This document shows positions 1 through 6,328 of a DNA stretch of 10,481 bases, piece by piece; position 1 is the first letter of the stretch; every line of letters starts with the position of its first letter. The position numbers and the translations under genes were made by a program. Source of the DNA: Spirochaetaceae bacterium (GTDB taxonomy: Bacteria; Spirochaetota; Spirochaetia; CADAEX01); contig WRFK01000038.1 of assembly GCA_009778835.1 (NCBI GenBank), positions 1-10,481 on the forward strand, in the 5' to 3' direction. Below the pieces are notes generated by a model. It was given only the letters and a program-made list of their open reading frames with translations. It had not been told where the DNA came from and searched no databases.

Positions 1-1175
1 GGAGCAAGTAAAAGTTCTGCGGCGCGAAGTTTGCCGTTGTAGTTAAATCCCATTGCAAAGCCATGCGCTCCTGCATCGTGCAGTACAATAATATCTCCGG
101 GCTTGGTTTCGGGCATTTCCCTGTTAATTGCGAACTTGTCGGTGTTTTCGCATAACGAACCTGTAATGTCGTAAACAAAATCTTTTTTCCCATCAGGATT
201 GCTTAAGTTTGTAGCATGATGATATGCACCATAGAGTGCAGGCCTCATAAGGTTTGCCATACATGCGTCAACGCCAATATAGTTTTTATAAATTTCTTTT
301 TTATGGATAGCTCTTGTAACAACATATCCGTAAGGACCTGTAACCATTCTTGCGCACTCCATTACTATCTTTAGCGGCGGAAGATTGTTTGCTTTGATTT
401 TTTCATCATAAGCTTTTTTGATCCCTGCAGAAACATATTCAAGATCCACAGCTTTTTGATCCAATTTGTACGGTATTCCTACACCTCCGCCAAGGTTTAC
501 AAGTTCAAAAGTTATTCCGACTTTCTGGGATATTTCAACAATAAGGTCAAAAAGTATTTGTGCGGTTTCAATAAAATAATCAGGATTAAGTTCGTTTGAG
601 GCAACCATTGTATGGAGCCCGAATCTTTTTATCCCTTTATCTTTTAGAATCTTGTACCCTTCAAAGAGCTGCGGCCTTGTAAAACCATATTTTGCTTCCT
701 GGGGGTTCCCTATGATAGCATTGCCTGCTTTTAGCGGACCCGGGTTATATCTAAAGCAACCCATATCCGGAAGTCCTGCTATTTTTTCAAGAAAAGGGAT
801 ATGTGTTATATCATCAAGATTTATAATTGCTGCAAGTTCTTTTGCTTTTTTATACTCTTGCGCAGGGGTATTATTTGAGGTAAACATTATATCTTCCCCT
901 TTTATCCCTACCTTTTCGGAAAGAATAAGTTCCGGAAGAGAAGAGCAGTCAGATCCCATTCCTTCTTCTTTAAGAACTTTCAGGATATAGGGATTTGGAA
1001 GGGCTTTTACCGCAAAATAGTTTTTAAATCCACCGGGTACCCATGAAAAAGCTTTATAAAATCTTTTTACATTTTCCCTTATCGCTTTTTCATCATAAAT
1101 ATGGAAAGGGGTAGGGTATTTTTCTATGATTTTTTCAATTTGTTCTTTAGTGAACGGCACTTTTTTTTCTGTCAT
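1..1175 (-). CDS. lysA: Diaminopimelate decarboxylase, C-terminus cut by window edge
   Basis: Catalyses PLP-dependent decarboxylation of meso-diaminopimelate to L-lysine, the last step of lysine synthesis, in the cytoplasm. 391 codons are visible and the frame is open to the left edge; the family usually runs 400-430 residues, so a short C-terminal piece is missing. Visible family marks are the PLP-binding lysine K57 in NYFAVKALPNP, the glycine-rich phosphate loop VNLGGGVGIPY (about 226-236), ECARMVTGPYG (about 273-283), and the active-site cysteine C342 in GSLCENTDKFA, followed by GDIIVLHDAGAHGFAMGFNYNG. The fold is the alanine racemase-type barrel plus beta domain. The start is the ATG at 1175, preceded by a modest AGAGG about seven bases upstream. 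The gene is transcribed away from sppA, and a related substrate such as ornithine or arginine is less likely given the motif set. No lysine riboswitch fits in the short leader. Confidence 0.92.
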   Translation of the reverse strand, partial: MTEKKVPFTKEQIEKIIEKYPTPFHIYDEKAIRENVKRFYKAFSWVPGGFKNYFAVKALPNPYILKVLKEEGMGSDCSSLPELILSEKVGIKGEDIMFTSNNTPAQEYKKAKELAAIINLDDITHIPFLEKIAGLPDMGCFRYNPGPLKAGNAIIGNPQEAKYGFTRPQLFEGYKILKDKGIKRFGLHTMVASNELNPDYFIETAQILFDLIVEISQKVGITFELVNLGGGVGIPYKLDQKAVDLEYVSAGIKKAYDEKIKANNLPPLKIVMECARMVTGPYGYVVTRAIHKKEIYKNYIGVDACMANLMRPALYGAYHHATNLSNPDGKKDFVYDITGSLCENTDKFAINREMPETKPGDIIVLHDAGAHGFAMGFNYNGKLRAAELLLA

Positions 1176-1218
1176 TGTTAACCTCTGCTAAAAAATTTGC
1201 TATTTTTAGAGTCTGTTC

Positions 1219-1237
1219 ATAATGTAGACACATTATA
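1219..1237 (-). promoter_or_regulatory. Inverted repeat over a -10-like element upstream of lysA
   Basis: ATAATGT (1219-1225), a 4-base spacer AGAC, then ACATTAT (1230-1236) form a perfect 7-bp inverted repeat. Read on the minus strand, TATAAT occupies 1237-1232, so the repeat overlaps a consensus -10 for lysA about 57 bases before its start codon. No good -35 is visible. The rest of the divergent lysA/sppA region (1176-1382) is very A+T-rich with several chance TATAAT strings (for example 1263-1268 and 1297-1302), and I cannot choose an sppA promoter among them. A repressor site is inferred, not shown. Confidence 0.4.
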
Positions 1238-1382
1238 TACAGATATTCTATATTTTATAAATTATAATATATAAAGGAATTTTTCAATAATTATATTATA
1301 ATAAACTAATTCGCCTATTCCATATGACTTTATTGAACGATAATAAACTATATGTAAAGCTATGGGTATCCTAGGAGGGGTT

Positions 1383-3182
1383 GTGAAATTTTCTATTATT
1401 CCATTTTTTAAATTTTTTGATATTCTCAGGAGAATAATTGTAAATCTGCTATTTTGGGGCATAGTTGTAATAATAGGCGCAGTTTGTATAAAGAACTCTT
1501 ATATTCCAAAAGTTACCGAAGGATCTGTTCTTTTATTAAATCCAACAGGTTATATTATTGAATATACATCGCCCGATACAGCAGATATTCTTTCGGGAAG
1601 CGAAGTTCGGAAAGATACCACTCTAAGAGAGATAATAGCTGTTCTGAATGAAGCGGCAATAGATAACAATATCTCATCTGTATTTCTTGACCTGAGAAGA
1701 CTTGACGGAAGTGGCTTAAGCAAGCTTCAGGAAATCGCCATAGCTATTAAAAATGTAAGGGATTCGGGAAAAAAAGTAATAGCTTTTTCCGATACATATT
1801 CTCAGGCAAAATATTATCTTGCATGTTATACCGAAAATATTGTTATTGATCCTCTTGGAGAAATGATGTTTAAAGGGGTAGGCGGTTATCAGAATTATTT
1901 TGGAAAAGGGCTTAAAAAATTTGGTATCAAGGTAAATGTATTTAGGGCAGGAGATTATAAAAGCGCAGTTGAACCTTATATTTCCGATAAAATGTCTGCT
2001 CCTGCAAGAGAAGCATCGGCAGAATATCTTAATGAACTATGGACGCAATATCTTGCTGCTGTTACCAGAGAAAGGAATATTACCAAAAGAGACATTGACA
2101 GATATATTTCAAGCTATGCTGTAATACTTGAAAAGAACAGAGGGAATTCCGCAAAAACCGCAAAGTCGTACAATATAATAGATACTATTGCGGTTTATGA
2201 AGAAGCGTTAGCTCTTGCAGGAACAGGCCGCAAGGTTAATTGGAAAGATTATTATAAAACTATAACAAAGAAAGAAAGACCTGCGCCGCAGAGAATAGCT
2301 GTAGTTGTTGCGTCGGGGCCGATTATTTCCGGGAAACAACCGCCAGGAACAATTGGCGCATCTTCTTATGTATCGATTCTCGAAGGCATAAAGAAAGACC
2401 AAAAAGTCGCTGCTGTAATATTGCGCATAGATTCGGGCGGAGGCAGCGTAGCCGCTTCCGAGGCTATAAGGCGCAGCCTCCAGGATGTAAAAAAAGAAGG
2501 GAAACATGTTATTGTATCCATGAGCTCAATAGCTGCTTCCGGATCATACTGGATTTCAACAGCTTCCGATTCTATACTCTGCATGCCCTCAACTCTTACA
2601 GGTTCCATAGGTGTTTTCGGAATGCTTCCTGATATCAGCGAATTTCTTGAGAAGTATCCGGGAATAACAACAGACGGATACGGCACAACAAAATTTTCAA
2701 GTTTTTACCGTCCTGATATAAGTCTTACGGAAGATATGAAAAAAATAGTGACCCTAAGCGTTGAAAACGATTATAGTACATTTTTAAGTTTTGTAAGCAC
2801 CTCAAGAGATATTCAGTTAAGCGAAACCCGCAAAATAGCAGGCGGCCGCATCTGGGGCGGTAACGCAGCAGTTGAGATTGGGCTTGCCGACGATGTGGGA
2901 ACGCTGGGAAATGCAATTGCGCTTGCAGCGCAGGAGAGCGGAATATTGGATTATAGTGTTGATTATTATGAGCCAAAAGAAGATTTAAGAACCACTATAT
3001 CAAGGGGTCTTAAAGGCATGGCTACCTCTGACAAAGATACCGTAAGCGCGAAACTTTATAAGTTAATAAGTGGTGCGTTACCTCTTTTTTCTGGAAATAC
3101 CGATAATTCGGATATGATTTTTGAAAATCTTTTTGATGGGAATCAATCTGTCTATATGGGGCCTGAATATATTTTCAGGTAG
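1383..3182 (+). CDS. sppA: Signal peptide peptidase SppA, long (67K-type) form
   Basis: A membrane-anchored serine protease that degrades cleaved signal peptides and other membrane-embedded peptides (family S49). It has the two-domain long form, 599 residues against 618 in E. coli. One N-terminal membrane segment lies at about residues 15-35, followed by two ClpP-like domains. The Ser/Lys dyad is readable: K193 in GDYKSAVEPY (the equivalent of E. coli K209) in the N-terminal half, and S386 in SSIAASGSYWIST (equivalent of S409) in the C-terminal half, together with DSGGGSVAASE and LTGSIGVFG. Start choice: an upstream in-frame ATG at 1362 has no ribosome site, whereas GTG at 1383 follows AGGAGG at 1373-1378, though with a short gap of four bases. 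It stands alone, divergent from lysA and convergent with the minus-strand block. Confidence 0.93.
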   Translation: MKFSIIPFFKFFDILRRIIVNLLFWGIVVIIGAVCIKNSYIPKVTEGSVLLLNPTGYIIEYTSPDTADILSGSEVRKDTTLREIIAVLNEAAIDNNISSVFLDLRRLDGSGLSKLQEIAIAIKNVRDSGKKVIAFSDTYSQAKYYLACYTENIVIDPLGEMMFKGVGGYQNYFGKGLKKFGIKVNVFRAGDYKSAVEPYISDKMSAPAREASAEYLNELWTQYLAAVTRERNITKRDIDRYISSYAVILEKNRGNSAKTAKSYNIIDTIAVYEEALALAGTGRKVNWKDYYKTITKKERPAPQRIAVVVASGPIISGKQPPGTIGASSYVSILEGIKKDQKVAAVILRIDSGGGSVAASEAIRRSLQDVKKEGKHVIVSMSSIAASGSYWISTASDSILCMPSTLTGSIGVFGMLPDISEFLEKYPGITTDGYGTTKFSSFYRPDISLTEDMKKIVTLSVENDYSTFLSFVSTSRDIQLSETRKIAGGRIWGGNAAVEIGLADDVGTLGNAIALAAQESGILDYSVDYYEPKEDLRTTISRGLKGMATSDKDTVSAKLYKLISGALPLFSGNTDNSDMIFENLFDGNQSVYMGPEYIFR

Positions 3183-3194
3183 GAGGAATGCGGG

Positions 3195-3225
3195 AAAAAA
3201 AGGAGCCTGTATCTTTACAGGCTCC
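3195..3225 (-). terminator. Intrinsic terminator of the minus-strand block
   Basis: GGAGCCTGTA (3202-3211), loop TCTT, and TACAGGCTCC (3216-3225) form a perfect 10-bp stem with a 4-base loop. On the minus strand it is followed directly by seven Ts (3201-3195), the classic Rho-independent layout, and it lies about 90 bases after the last minus-strand gene. On the plus strand the nearest T run (3239-3244) is 13 bases beyond the stem, so for sppA, which ends 19 bases before the stem, it would be at best a weak terminator. A 10-bp palindrome CTTGCGCAAG sits at 3264-3273 in the same 3' region. Confidence 0.85.
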
Positions 3226-3314
3226 GTATGATAATTAGTTTTTTGCATTATATGTAGTTTTCCCTTGCGCAAGCTCCAATTTCACTTGTATATAGTCGTT
3301 GCTTCTTTTTGAGA

Positions 3315-3728
3315 TCAACGCTTGGTTTTTAAGTCAATTACAGTGCGTCTGGATTTTGGCTTTAAAGCCAGCATCAACTTCATCTGGGCAGCAAAATCGA
3401 TATTTGCACTACCATTTGAAAAGGTAATGGGAACTGTGTTGCAATACCGATACAAGGAAGAGCTTATATCGGTAATTGTGTCTTCCAGAAAGTCATAAAT
3501 AGTAAGAGCGTAAGCAGGTATAATAATGCTCTCTGTGTACGGCACAGAAGCGCTGCCTTGATATACATTAAGGGATATTGAGTCGTCGATAACTTGTACC
3601 CCTTTAACAGAGCTTGTTGGCGCGCTTGCTGCAAAAAACAGATCAGAACCATCGCTTGTCGCTCCAATGATCCACAGCCCTTCAATAAATCCCAACTTGT
3701 CAAAATTCGTAAAGATTAGTTTTCCCAT
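3315..3728 (-). CDS. Unknown small protein, downstream copy of a tandem pair
   Basis: 137 residues; I do not recognise the family. It has no signal peptide, clear membrane helix or cysteine motif. It looks like a compact soluble alpha/beta protein: an N-terminal FTNF...IEGLWIIG strand region, DGSDLFFAAS, DSISLNVYQGS, a hydrophobic VPYTESIIIPAYAL stretch, an acidic IYDFLEDTITDISSS helix-like stretch, then NTVPITF and NIDFAAQM, with a short basic tail. Hand alignment with the next gene upstream gives about 98 identities in 126 columns, so the two are paralogues from a duplication. Start choice: the first in-frame ATG (3734) touches the AAGGAG ribosome site, while the ATG at 3728 sits six bases behind it and is preferred. 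It is the last gene before the terminator. Confidence 0.8.
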   Translation of the reverse strand: MGKLIFTNFDKLGFIEGLWIIGATSDGSDLFFAASAPTSSVKGVQVIDDSISLNVYQGSASVPYTESIIIPAYALTIYDFLEDTITDISSSLYRYCNTVPITFSNGSANIDFAAQMKLMLALKPKSRRTVIDLKTKR

Positions 3729-3777
3729 AATCATCTCCTTGATATATTTTTCACGTCTCTTTTTCTTTTTTGGGAGC

Positions 3778-4194
3778 TCAGTGCGGGTTTTTTAAACCAG
3801 TACCAATGCATTTAAGCTTTGGCATTAAAGCCTGCATCAACTCCATCTGAGCAGCAAAATCTATATTTGCATTGCCGTTTAAAAAGGTAATGGGAACTGT
3901 GTTGTAATAAAGATACATGGAAGAGCTTATATCGGTAATTGTGTCTTCCAGAAAATCATAAATATTAAGCGCGTAAGCAGGTATAATAATGCTCTCTGTG
4001 TATGGTACAAAATCACTACCTTGATATACGTTAAGGGATATTGAATCGCCGGTAACGCGCACCCCTTTAGCGCAGTTTGTCGGCTTGCTTGCTGCAAAAA
4101 ACAGATCAGAACCGTCATTTGTTGTTCCAATGATCCACATGCCTTCAATAAGGCCCGATTTTTCTAAAAAGTTTGTAAAAGTTAATTGTGCCAT
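3778..4194 (-). CDS. Unknown small protein, upstream copy of a tandem pair
   Basis: 138 residues, paralogue of the gene 49 bases downstream; family not recognised. The two share long identical blocks: DGSDLFFAAS (27-36), DSISLNVYQGS (50-60), VPYTESIIIPAYAL (63-76), IYDFLEDTITDISSS (78-92), NTVPITF (98-104) and ANIDFAAQM (109-117). Differences cluster at the N-terminus, at about residues 37-49 and in the last dozen residues. It has no visible export signal. Start choice: three in-frame ATGs (4206, 4200, 4194) lie close together; the third is six bases after GGAG, matching the layout of the sister gene, whose start region is nearly identical. It is probably co-transcribed with the sister gene, as no terminator separates them. 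Confidence 0.8.
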   Translation of the reverse strand: MAQLTFTNFLEKSGLIEGMWIIGTTNDGSDLFFAASKPTNCAKGVRVTGDSISLNVYQGSDFVPYTESIIIPAYALNIYDFLEDTITDISSSMYLYYNTVPITFLNGNANIDFAAQMELMQALMPKLKCIGTGLKNPH

Positions 4195-4220
4195 TATCAT
4201 CTCCATTGTTATTCTAAGTT

Positions 4221-4240
4221 GTCATTGCAAATACAATGAC
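4221..4240. repeat. Inverted repeat between the zinc-knuckle gene and the tandem pair
   Basis: GTCATTG (4221-4227), spacer CAAATA, CAATGAC (4234-4240): a perfect 7-bp dyad with a 6-base spacer. It lies 27 bases upstream of the chosen start of the upstream paralogue. No T-run follows on the minus strand, so it is not an intrinsic terminator. It could be an mRNA hairpin that sets relative expression or a protein-binding site. A second weak dyad, GTTTTTC-ATA-GAAAAAC (4259-4275), lies just after the zinc-knuckle stop codon. Confidence 0.45.
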
Positions 4241-4282
4241 CGTAAATGGTTTAAGCTTGTTTTTCATAGAAAAACTTCTTCC

Positions 4283-4636
4283 TTATGTTTTTTCCAGGGT
4301 AGACTCTCCGGCCTTTCCCTTTTTTTCAGAACATTTTCTGCAGTCTTTTCCATCTGTGCAAAAACACTCATCGCATACCCATCTGTTACATTCCGGACAG
4401 TAGTTAAAATGAAAATGAGCCTCCAGATTGGCTTGTTCAAATGCTATCTGGTGTTCCCATGCCCAAATCAGCGTCTCTGTTTCTTCATGCTCAATAAAAG
4501 TTAACCCGCCCGATAAAAACTGGCGTGGCGGACTTTTCCATTCTTTTTTGCAACAATCGCAGAAAAAACTAAACAAAAAGTTTTTCCTGTTCGAATGATC
4601 GTTTGTTTGTTTTGTAAGAGGTATCCCCAACTTCAT
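4283..4636 (-). CDS. Small protein with four CxxC zinc knuckles, function unknown
   Basis: 117 residues with ten cysteines. Four CxxC pairs can be read: C26/C29, C80/C83, C88/C91 and C99/C102, plus extra C28 and C93. This is enough for two structural zinc sites (zinc-ribbon or treble-clef style), perhaps one bridging the N-terminal knuckle and C80/C83 and another formed by the C-terminal pairs. Between them lies a histidine- and tryptophan-containing acidic segment (about 47-78, with LIWAWEHQIAFEQA) that looks helical. The C-terminal tail is lysine-rich. There is no export signal. Binding to nucleic acid or protein is possible, but nothing shows which. The ATG at 4636 has no good Shine-Dalgarno; AGGG lies 13 bases upstream, inside a possible leader hairpin. 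It lies between the LuxR-type regulator and the duplicated genes, all on the same strand. Confidence 0.75.
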   Translation of the reverse strand: MKLGIPLTKQTNDHSNRKNFLFSFFCDCCKKEWKSPPRQFLSGGLTFIEHEETETLIWAWEHQIAFEQANLEAHFHFNYCPECNRWVCDECFCTDGKDCRKCSEKKGKAGESTLEKT

Positions 4637-4643
4637 ACAGGAA

Positions 4644-4666
4644 AACTAACCCTGAAAACGTTAGTT
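4644..4666 (-). promoter_or_regulatory. Possible leader hairpin before the zinc-knuckle gene
   Basis: AACTAAC (4644-4650) and GTTAGTT (4660-4666) pair perfectly around a 9-base loop. On the minus-strand transcript the hairpin would end seven bases before the ATG at 4636, and the only Shine-Dalgarno-like string (CAGGG) sits at the loop and stem edge. Translational control is a possible reading; DNA-level binding is equally possible. Confidence 0.35.
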
Positions 4667-4671
4667 GTCAT

Positions 4672-4689
4672 CCTACAAAAGCTTGTAGG
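4672..4689. promoter_or_regulatory. Operator-like palindrome, copy 1 (CCTACA-N6-TGTAGG)
   Basis: CCTACA (4672-4677), AAAGCT, TGTAGG (4684-4689): perfect 6-bp arms with a 6-bp spacer, 36 bases upstream of the zinc-knuckle start codon. The same arms and spacing recur at 4715-4732. No T-run follows on either strand, which argues against a terminator. Confidence 0.6.
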
Positions 4690-4714
4690 TTGGTTGGTTT
4701 GGAGAGATGTAGTA

Positions 4715-4732
4715 CCTACATAAATTTGTAGG
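4715..4732. promoter_or_regulatory. Operator-like palindrome, copy 2 (CCTACA-N6-TGTAGG)
   Basis: CCTACA (4715-4720), TAAATT, TGTAGG (4727-4732); the symmetry extends to 8-bp arms (TACCTACA/TGTAGGTA). Its centre is 43 bp from that of copy 1, close to four turns of B-DNA, so a protein bound to both would face the same side. An extra half-site TGTAG lies at 4708-4712. The site lies in the 118-bp gap just downstream of the LuxR-type gene and upstream of the zinc-knuckle gene, so the natural targets are the genes at 4636 and below. Which protein binds is not known. Confidence 0.6.
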
Positions 4733-4754
4733 TAGCTGATAATTTGTTTGGATT

Positions 4755-6149
4755 TTAGCGGAATTTAGAGAATAACTCGGTCCTGCTCTGTATACCAAGT
4801 TTGCGATAAAGGTTTTTTATATGGAAATTAACTGTGTTATAACTAATCTTAAGATTATAAGCAATTTCTTTCGGAGATGTATCGCTTAAGAGCATGGTAA
4901 ACATCTCTTGCTCCCGATTAGTCAGGTTGAGTTCATTTTTAATATCAATTTTTTCTACCTCGGAAAGAGAATCCGAATACTCAGCCATATCCCGCAAGTG
5001 TTGCCCATCAGTCCAATCCACTTCAAACAGTTTTTTTTGCATAAATGGCACCAGGATGAAGCAGACAGAACACAAAACCAATACAACGCCAAAAGCCAAA
5101 AAGTTGTTTGGTCCTTTGTAGATGCTAAAAGCCTGTGAGAATATGCCGGATATAATAAAATATGCGACAAACATTATAAGACAAAAGAGCTTAAACATTT
5201 TAAGCGACTTGCTCTTCTTTATAGTTCCTGCGCATATATAATAAATGATAATGTAGCCCAGTCCGTCTCCCAATCCATAAGCGAATGATCCGGACAACAT
5301 AGATAAAGGTGAATCGTATATGAGAACACCAAGTCCAAACATGGAGAGGGCCAGAAACAAAAGCCAAATATAAAGGGCGCTGCGATTGTTAAGCAGTTGG
5401 ATAATAATGATCAGGGCAATAGAAATAAAAGAGCCAATGCCAAACGCTAAACTGGAAACGCTGTTTTCCATCCATTCGATGTAATTGATCATGCACATTG
5501 TCATGTAGTACACAACTGCCAGGCCAATAACAAATGGAACTCCGGAGCCCTTTCCGTCGCTGCTGGTGTAAATTTCATCCCATTTTGCGCGGCAGAAAAA
5601 GACCACGATAAGGTAAAGCGCCATTACCACAGCAGCTCCCCATGTTATCCCCGCTTCCTGAACAACAGGAAAAGCCCTCCAGATTGTGTAATAAAAACCA
5701 TAATAAAACTGAATAAGAACCATACAGAGCAGGCGTTCAACGTTATTTAGCGCAAAACAAAACAAAAAGAATGCAGCGGCAGCGCATATTCCATTCAGGA
5801 ACTGAAAGCCCATAAAAAGGGAAAGCTGCCCCATTCCTGCAGGCATGAAAATCTGGAATGGGAGCAAAACAGCGCAAATAATAGCTGCTGCGCGGAGGAG
5901 AGGGATTATATAATTTTTTGGTGTAAAGGTTAAAACAAGCCAGCCAAGTCCAAGGGGGTAAAGCATTAGTTCATAAGATTCAAAACCTAGCATAGCGATG
6001 TTGAGGTCAAAATAACGGAGGTCTCCCATTATTACCGAGAGAGGGAATATCAAAAGAACAGGCCACAGGCTGCCTCTGATATTTCGAAAGGTCAGCTCGT
6101 CCCGTGTTTGAAAAAACCTTGCAACTACTGCGCTAAATTTACCCGACAT
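4755..6149 (-). CDS. Membrane LuxR-type regulator: 12 helices plus C-terminal HTH
   Basis: 464 residues. About twelve hydrophobic segments fill residues 27-373, resembling a major-facilitator-like sensor module, and a short acidic linker (about 380-405) leads to a LuxR/GerE DNA-binding domain at about 405-464. The HTH core is clear: LTNREQEMFTMLLSD, then SPKEIAYNLKISYNTVNFHIKNLYRKLGI. In other bacteria this architecture acts as a one-component membrane regulator whose transmembrane part is thought to sense or move a small ligand; the ligand here is unknown. There is no receiver domain and no kinase nearby. The start at 6149 lacks a strong Shine-Dalgarno, but it lies about 19 bases after the predicted transcription start of a good promoter. 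Likely targets are the adjacent minus-strand genes, itself, or the divergent aminotransferase operon; this is inference. Confidence 0.88.
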   Translation of the reverse strand: MSGKFSAVVARFFQTRDELTFRNIRGSLWPVLLIFPLSVIMGDLRYFDLNIAMLGFESYELMLYPLGLGWLVLTFTPKNYIIPLLRAAAIICAVLLPFQIFMPAGMGQLSLFMGFQFLNGICAAAAFFLFCFALNNVERLLCMVLIQFYYGFYYTIWRAFPVVQEAGITWGAAVVMALYLIVVFFCRAKWDEIYTSSDGKGSGVPFVIGLAVVYYMTMCMINYIEWMENSVSSLAFGIGSFISIALIIIIQLLNNRSALYIWLLFLALSMFGLGVLIYDSPLSMLSGSFAYGLGDGLGYIIIYYICAGTIKKSKSLKMFKLFCLIMFVAYFIISGIFSQAFSIYKGPNNFLAFGVVLVLCSVCFILVPFMQKKLFEVDWTDGQHLRDMAEYSDSLSEVEKIDIKNELNLTNREQEMFTMLLSDTSPKEIAYNLKISYNTVNFHIKNLYRKLGIQSRTELFSKFR

Positions 6150-6174
6150 ATTTTTGGCACCAGCCCATAAAAAA

Positions 6175-6203
6175 ATAGTAACTATTTCCTGTTAATGTGT
6201 CAA
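6175..6203 (-). promoter_or_regulatory. Sigma-70-type promoter of the LuxR-type gene with palindrome over -10
   Basis: On the minus strand a perfect -35 TTGACA (6203-6198), a 17-bp spacer and a -10 TACTAT (6180-6175) place the transcription start near 6168. A 15-bp palindrome AAATAGT-T-ACTATTT (6187-6173 on the minus strand) covers the whole -10, where a bound protein would block polymerase. Autoregulation is a reasonable guess. Confidence 0.65.
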
Positions 6204-6297
6204 TTAATTATATGATCAGTCAAAACAGACAAAATATCCCTGCTATGACTACTCATATAAGTAAAAGAGTAAAAAATCAGCTTTCCAAAGATTTTTG

Positions 6298-6319
6298 ACC
6301 TATACATTTTTTTATAGGT
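6298..6319. promoter_or_regulatory. Inverted repeat ACCTATA-N8-TATAGGT in the divergent region
   Basis: ACCTATA (6298-6304) and TATAGGT (6313-6319) are perfect 7-bp arms around CATTTTTT. A third copy of the half-site, ACCTATA at 6395-6401, overlaps the -10 of the aminotransferase operon. The arms resemble the CCTACA arms at 4672 and 4715, but the spacing is two bases longer. The region 6150-6454 has no gene; apart from these sites and the promoters listed separately I see only A+T-rich sequence. Confidence 0.45.
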
Positions 6320-6328
6320 TTGATTGAA

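Larger units (their letters stand above)
3315..4194 (-). repeat. Tandem gene duplication
   Basis: Two adjacent same-strand copies of one gene, including nearly identical ribosome-binding and start regions (GGAGATGATNATGG). Long stretches match at DNA level: for example, 3481-3539 and 3949-4007 differ at only a few bases. The copies have no target-site duplications, transposase or flanking repeats that I can see. This points to a fairly recent local duplication. Confidence 0.85.

Noticed and set aside
652..990. Open frame on the plus strand, 112 codons
   Set aside because: Lies antisense inside lysA, whose minus-strand product has the full motif set; no ribosome site and no recognisable protein.
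1362..1382. ATG at 1362 as the start of sppA
   Set aside because: No Shine-Dalgarno before it, whereas AGGAGG lies just downstream and serves the in-frame GTG at 1383; the extra seven residues would be encoded by the ribosome site itself.
2208..2686. Two minus-strand open frames inside sppA
   Set aside because: Antisense to conserved catalytic blocks of SppA; low-complexity or basic composition typical of shadow frames.
3188..3238. Sixteen-codon frame with AGGAGG just upstream, after sppA
   Set aside because: The frame runs through the terminator stem and AGGAGG touches the sppA stop; more likely chance than a leader peptide.
3315..4194. Mobile element or phage origin for the duplicated genes
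   Set aside because: No transposase, integrase, terminal inverted repeats or target duplications are visible around the pair.
4085..4504. Plus-strand open frame of 139 codons
   Set aside because: Crosses the start of the upstream paralogue, the intergenic gap and most of the zinc-knuckle gene on the opposite strand; the minus-strand genes are supported by duplication and by CxxC spacing.
4672..4732. The CCTACA dyads as terminators of the LuxR-type gene
   Set aside because: Neither stem is followed by a T-run on the minus strand, and the two share identical arm and spacer geometry, which fits protein binding better.
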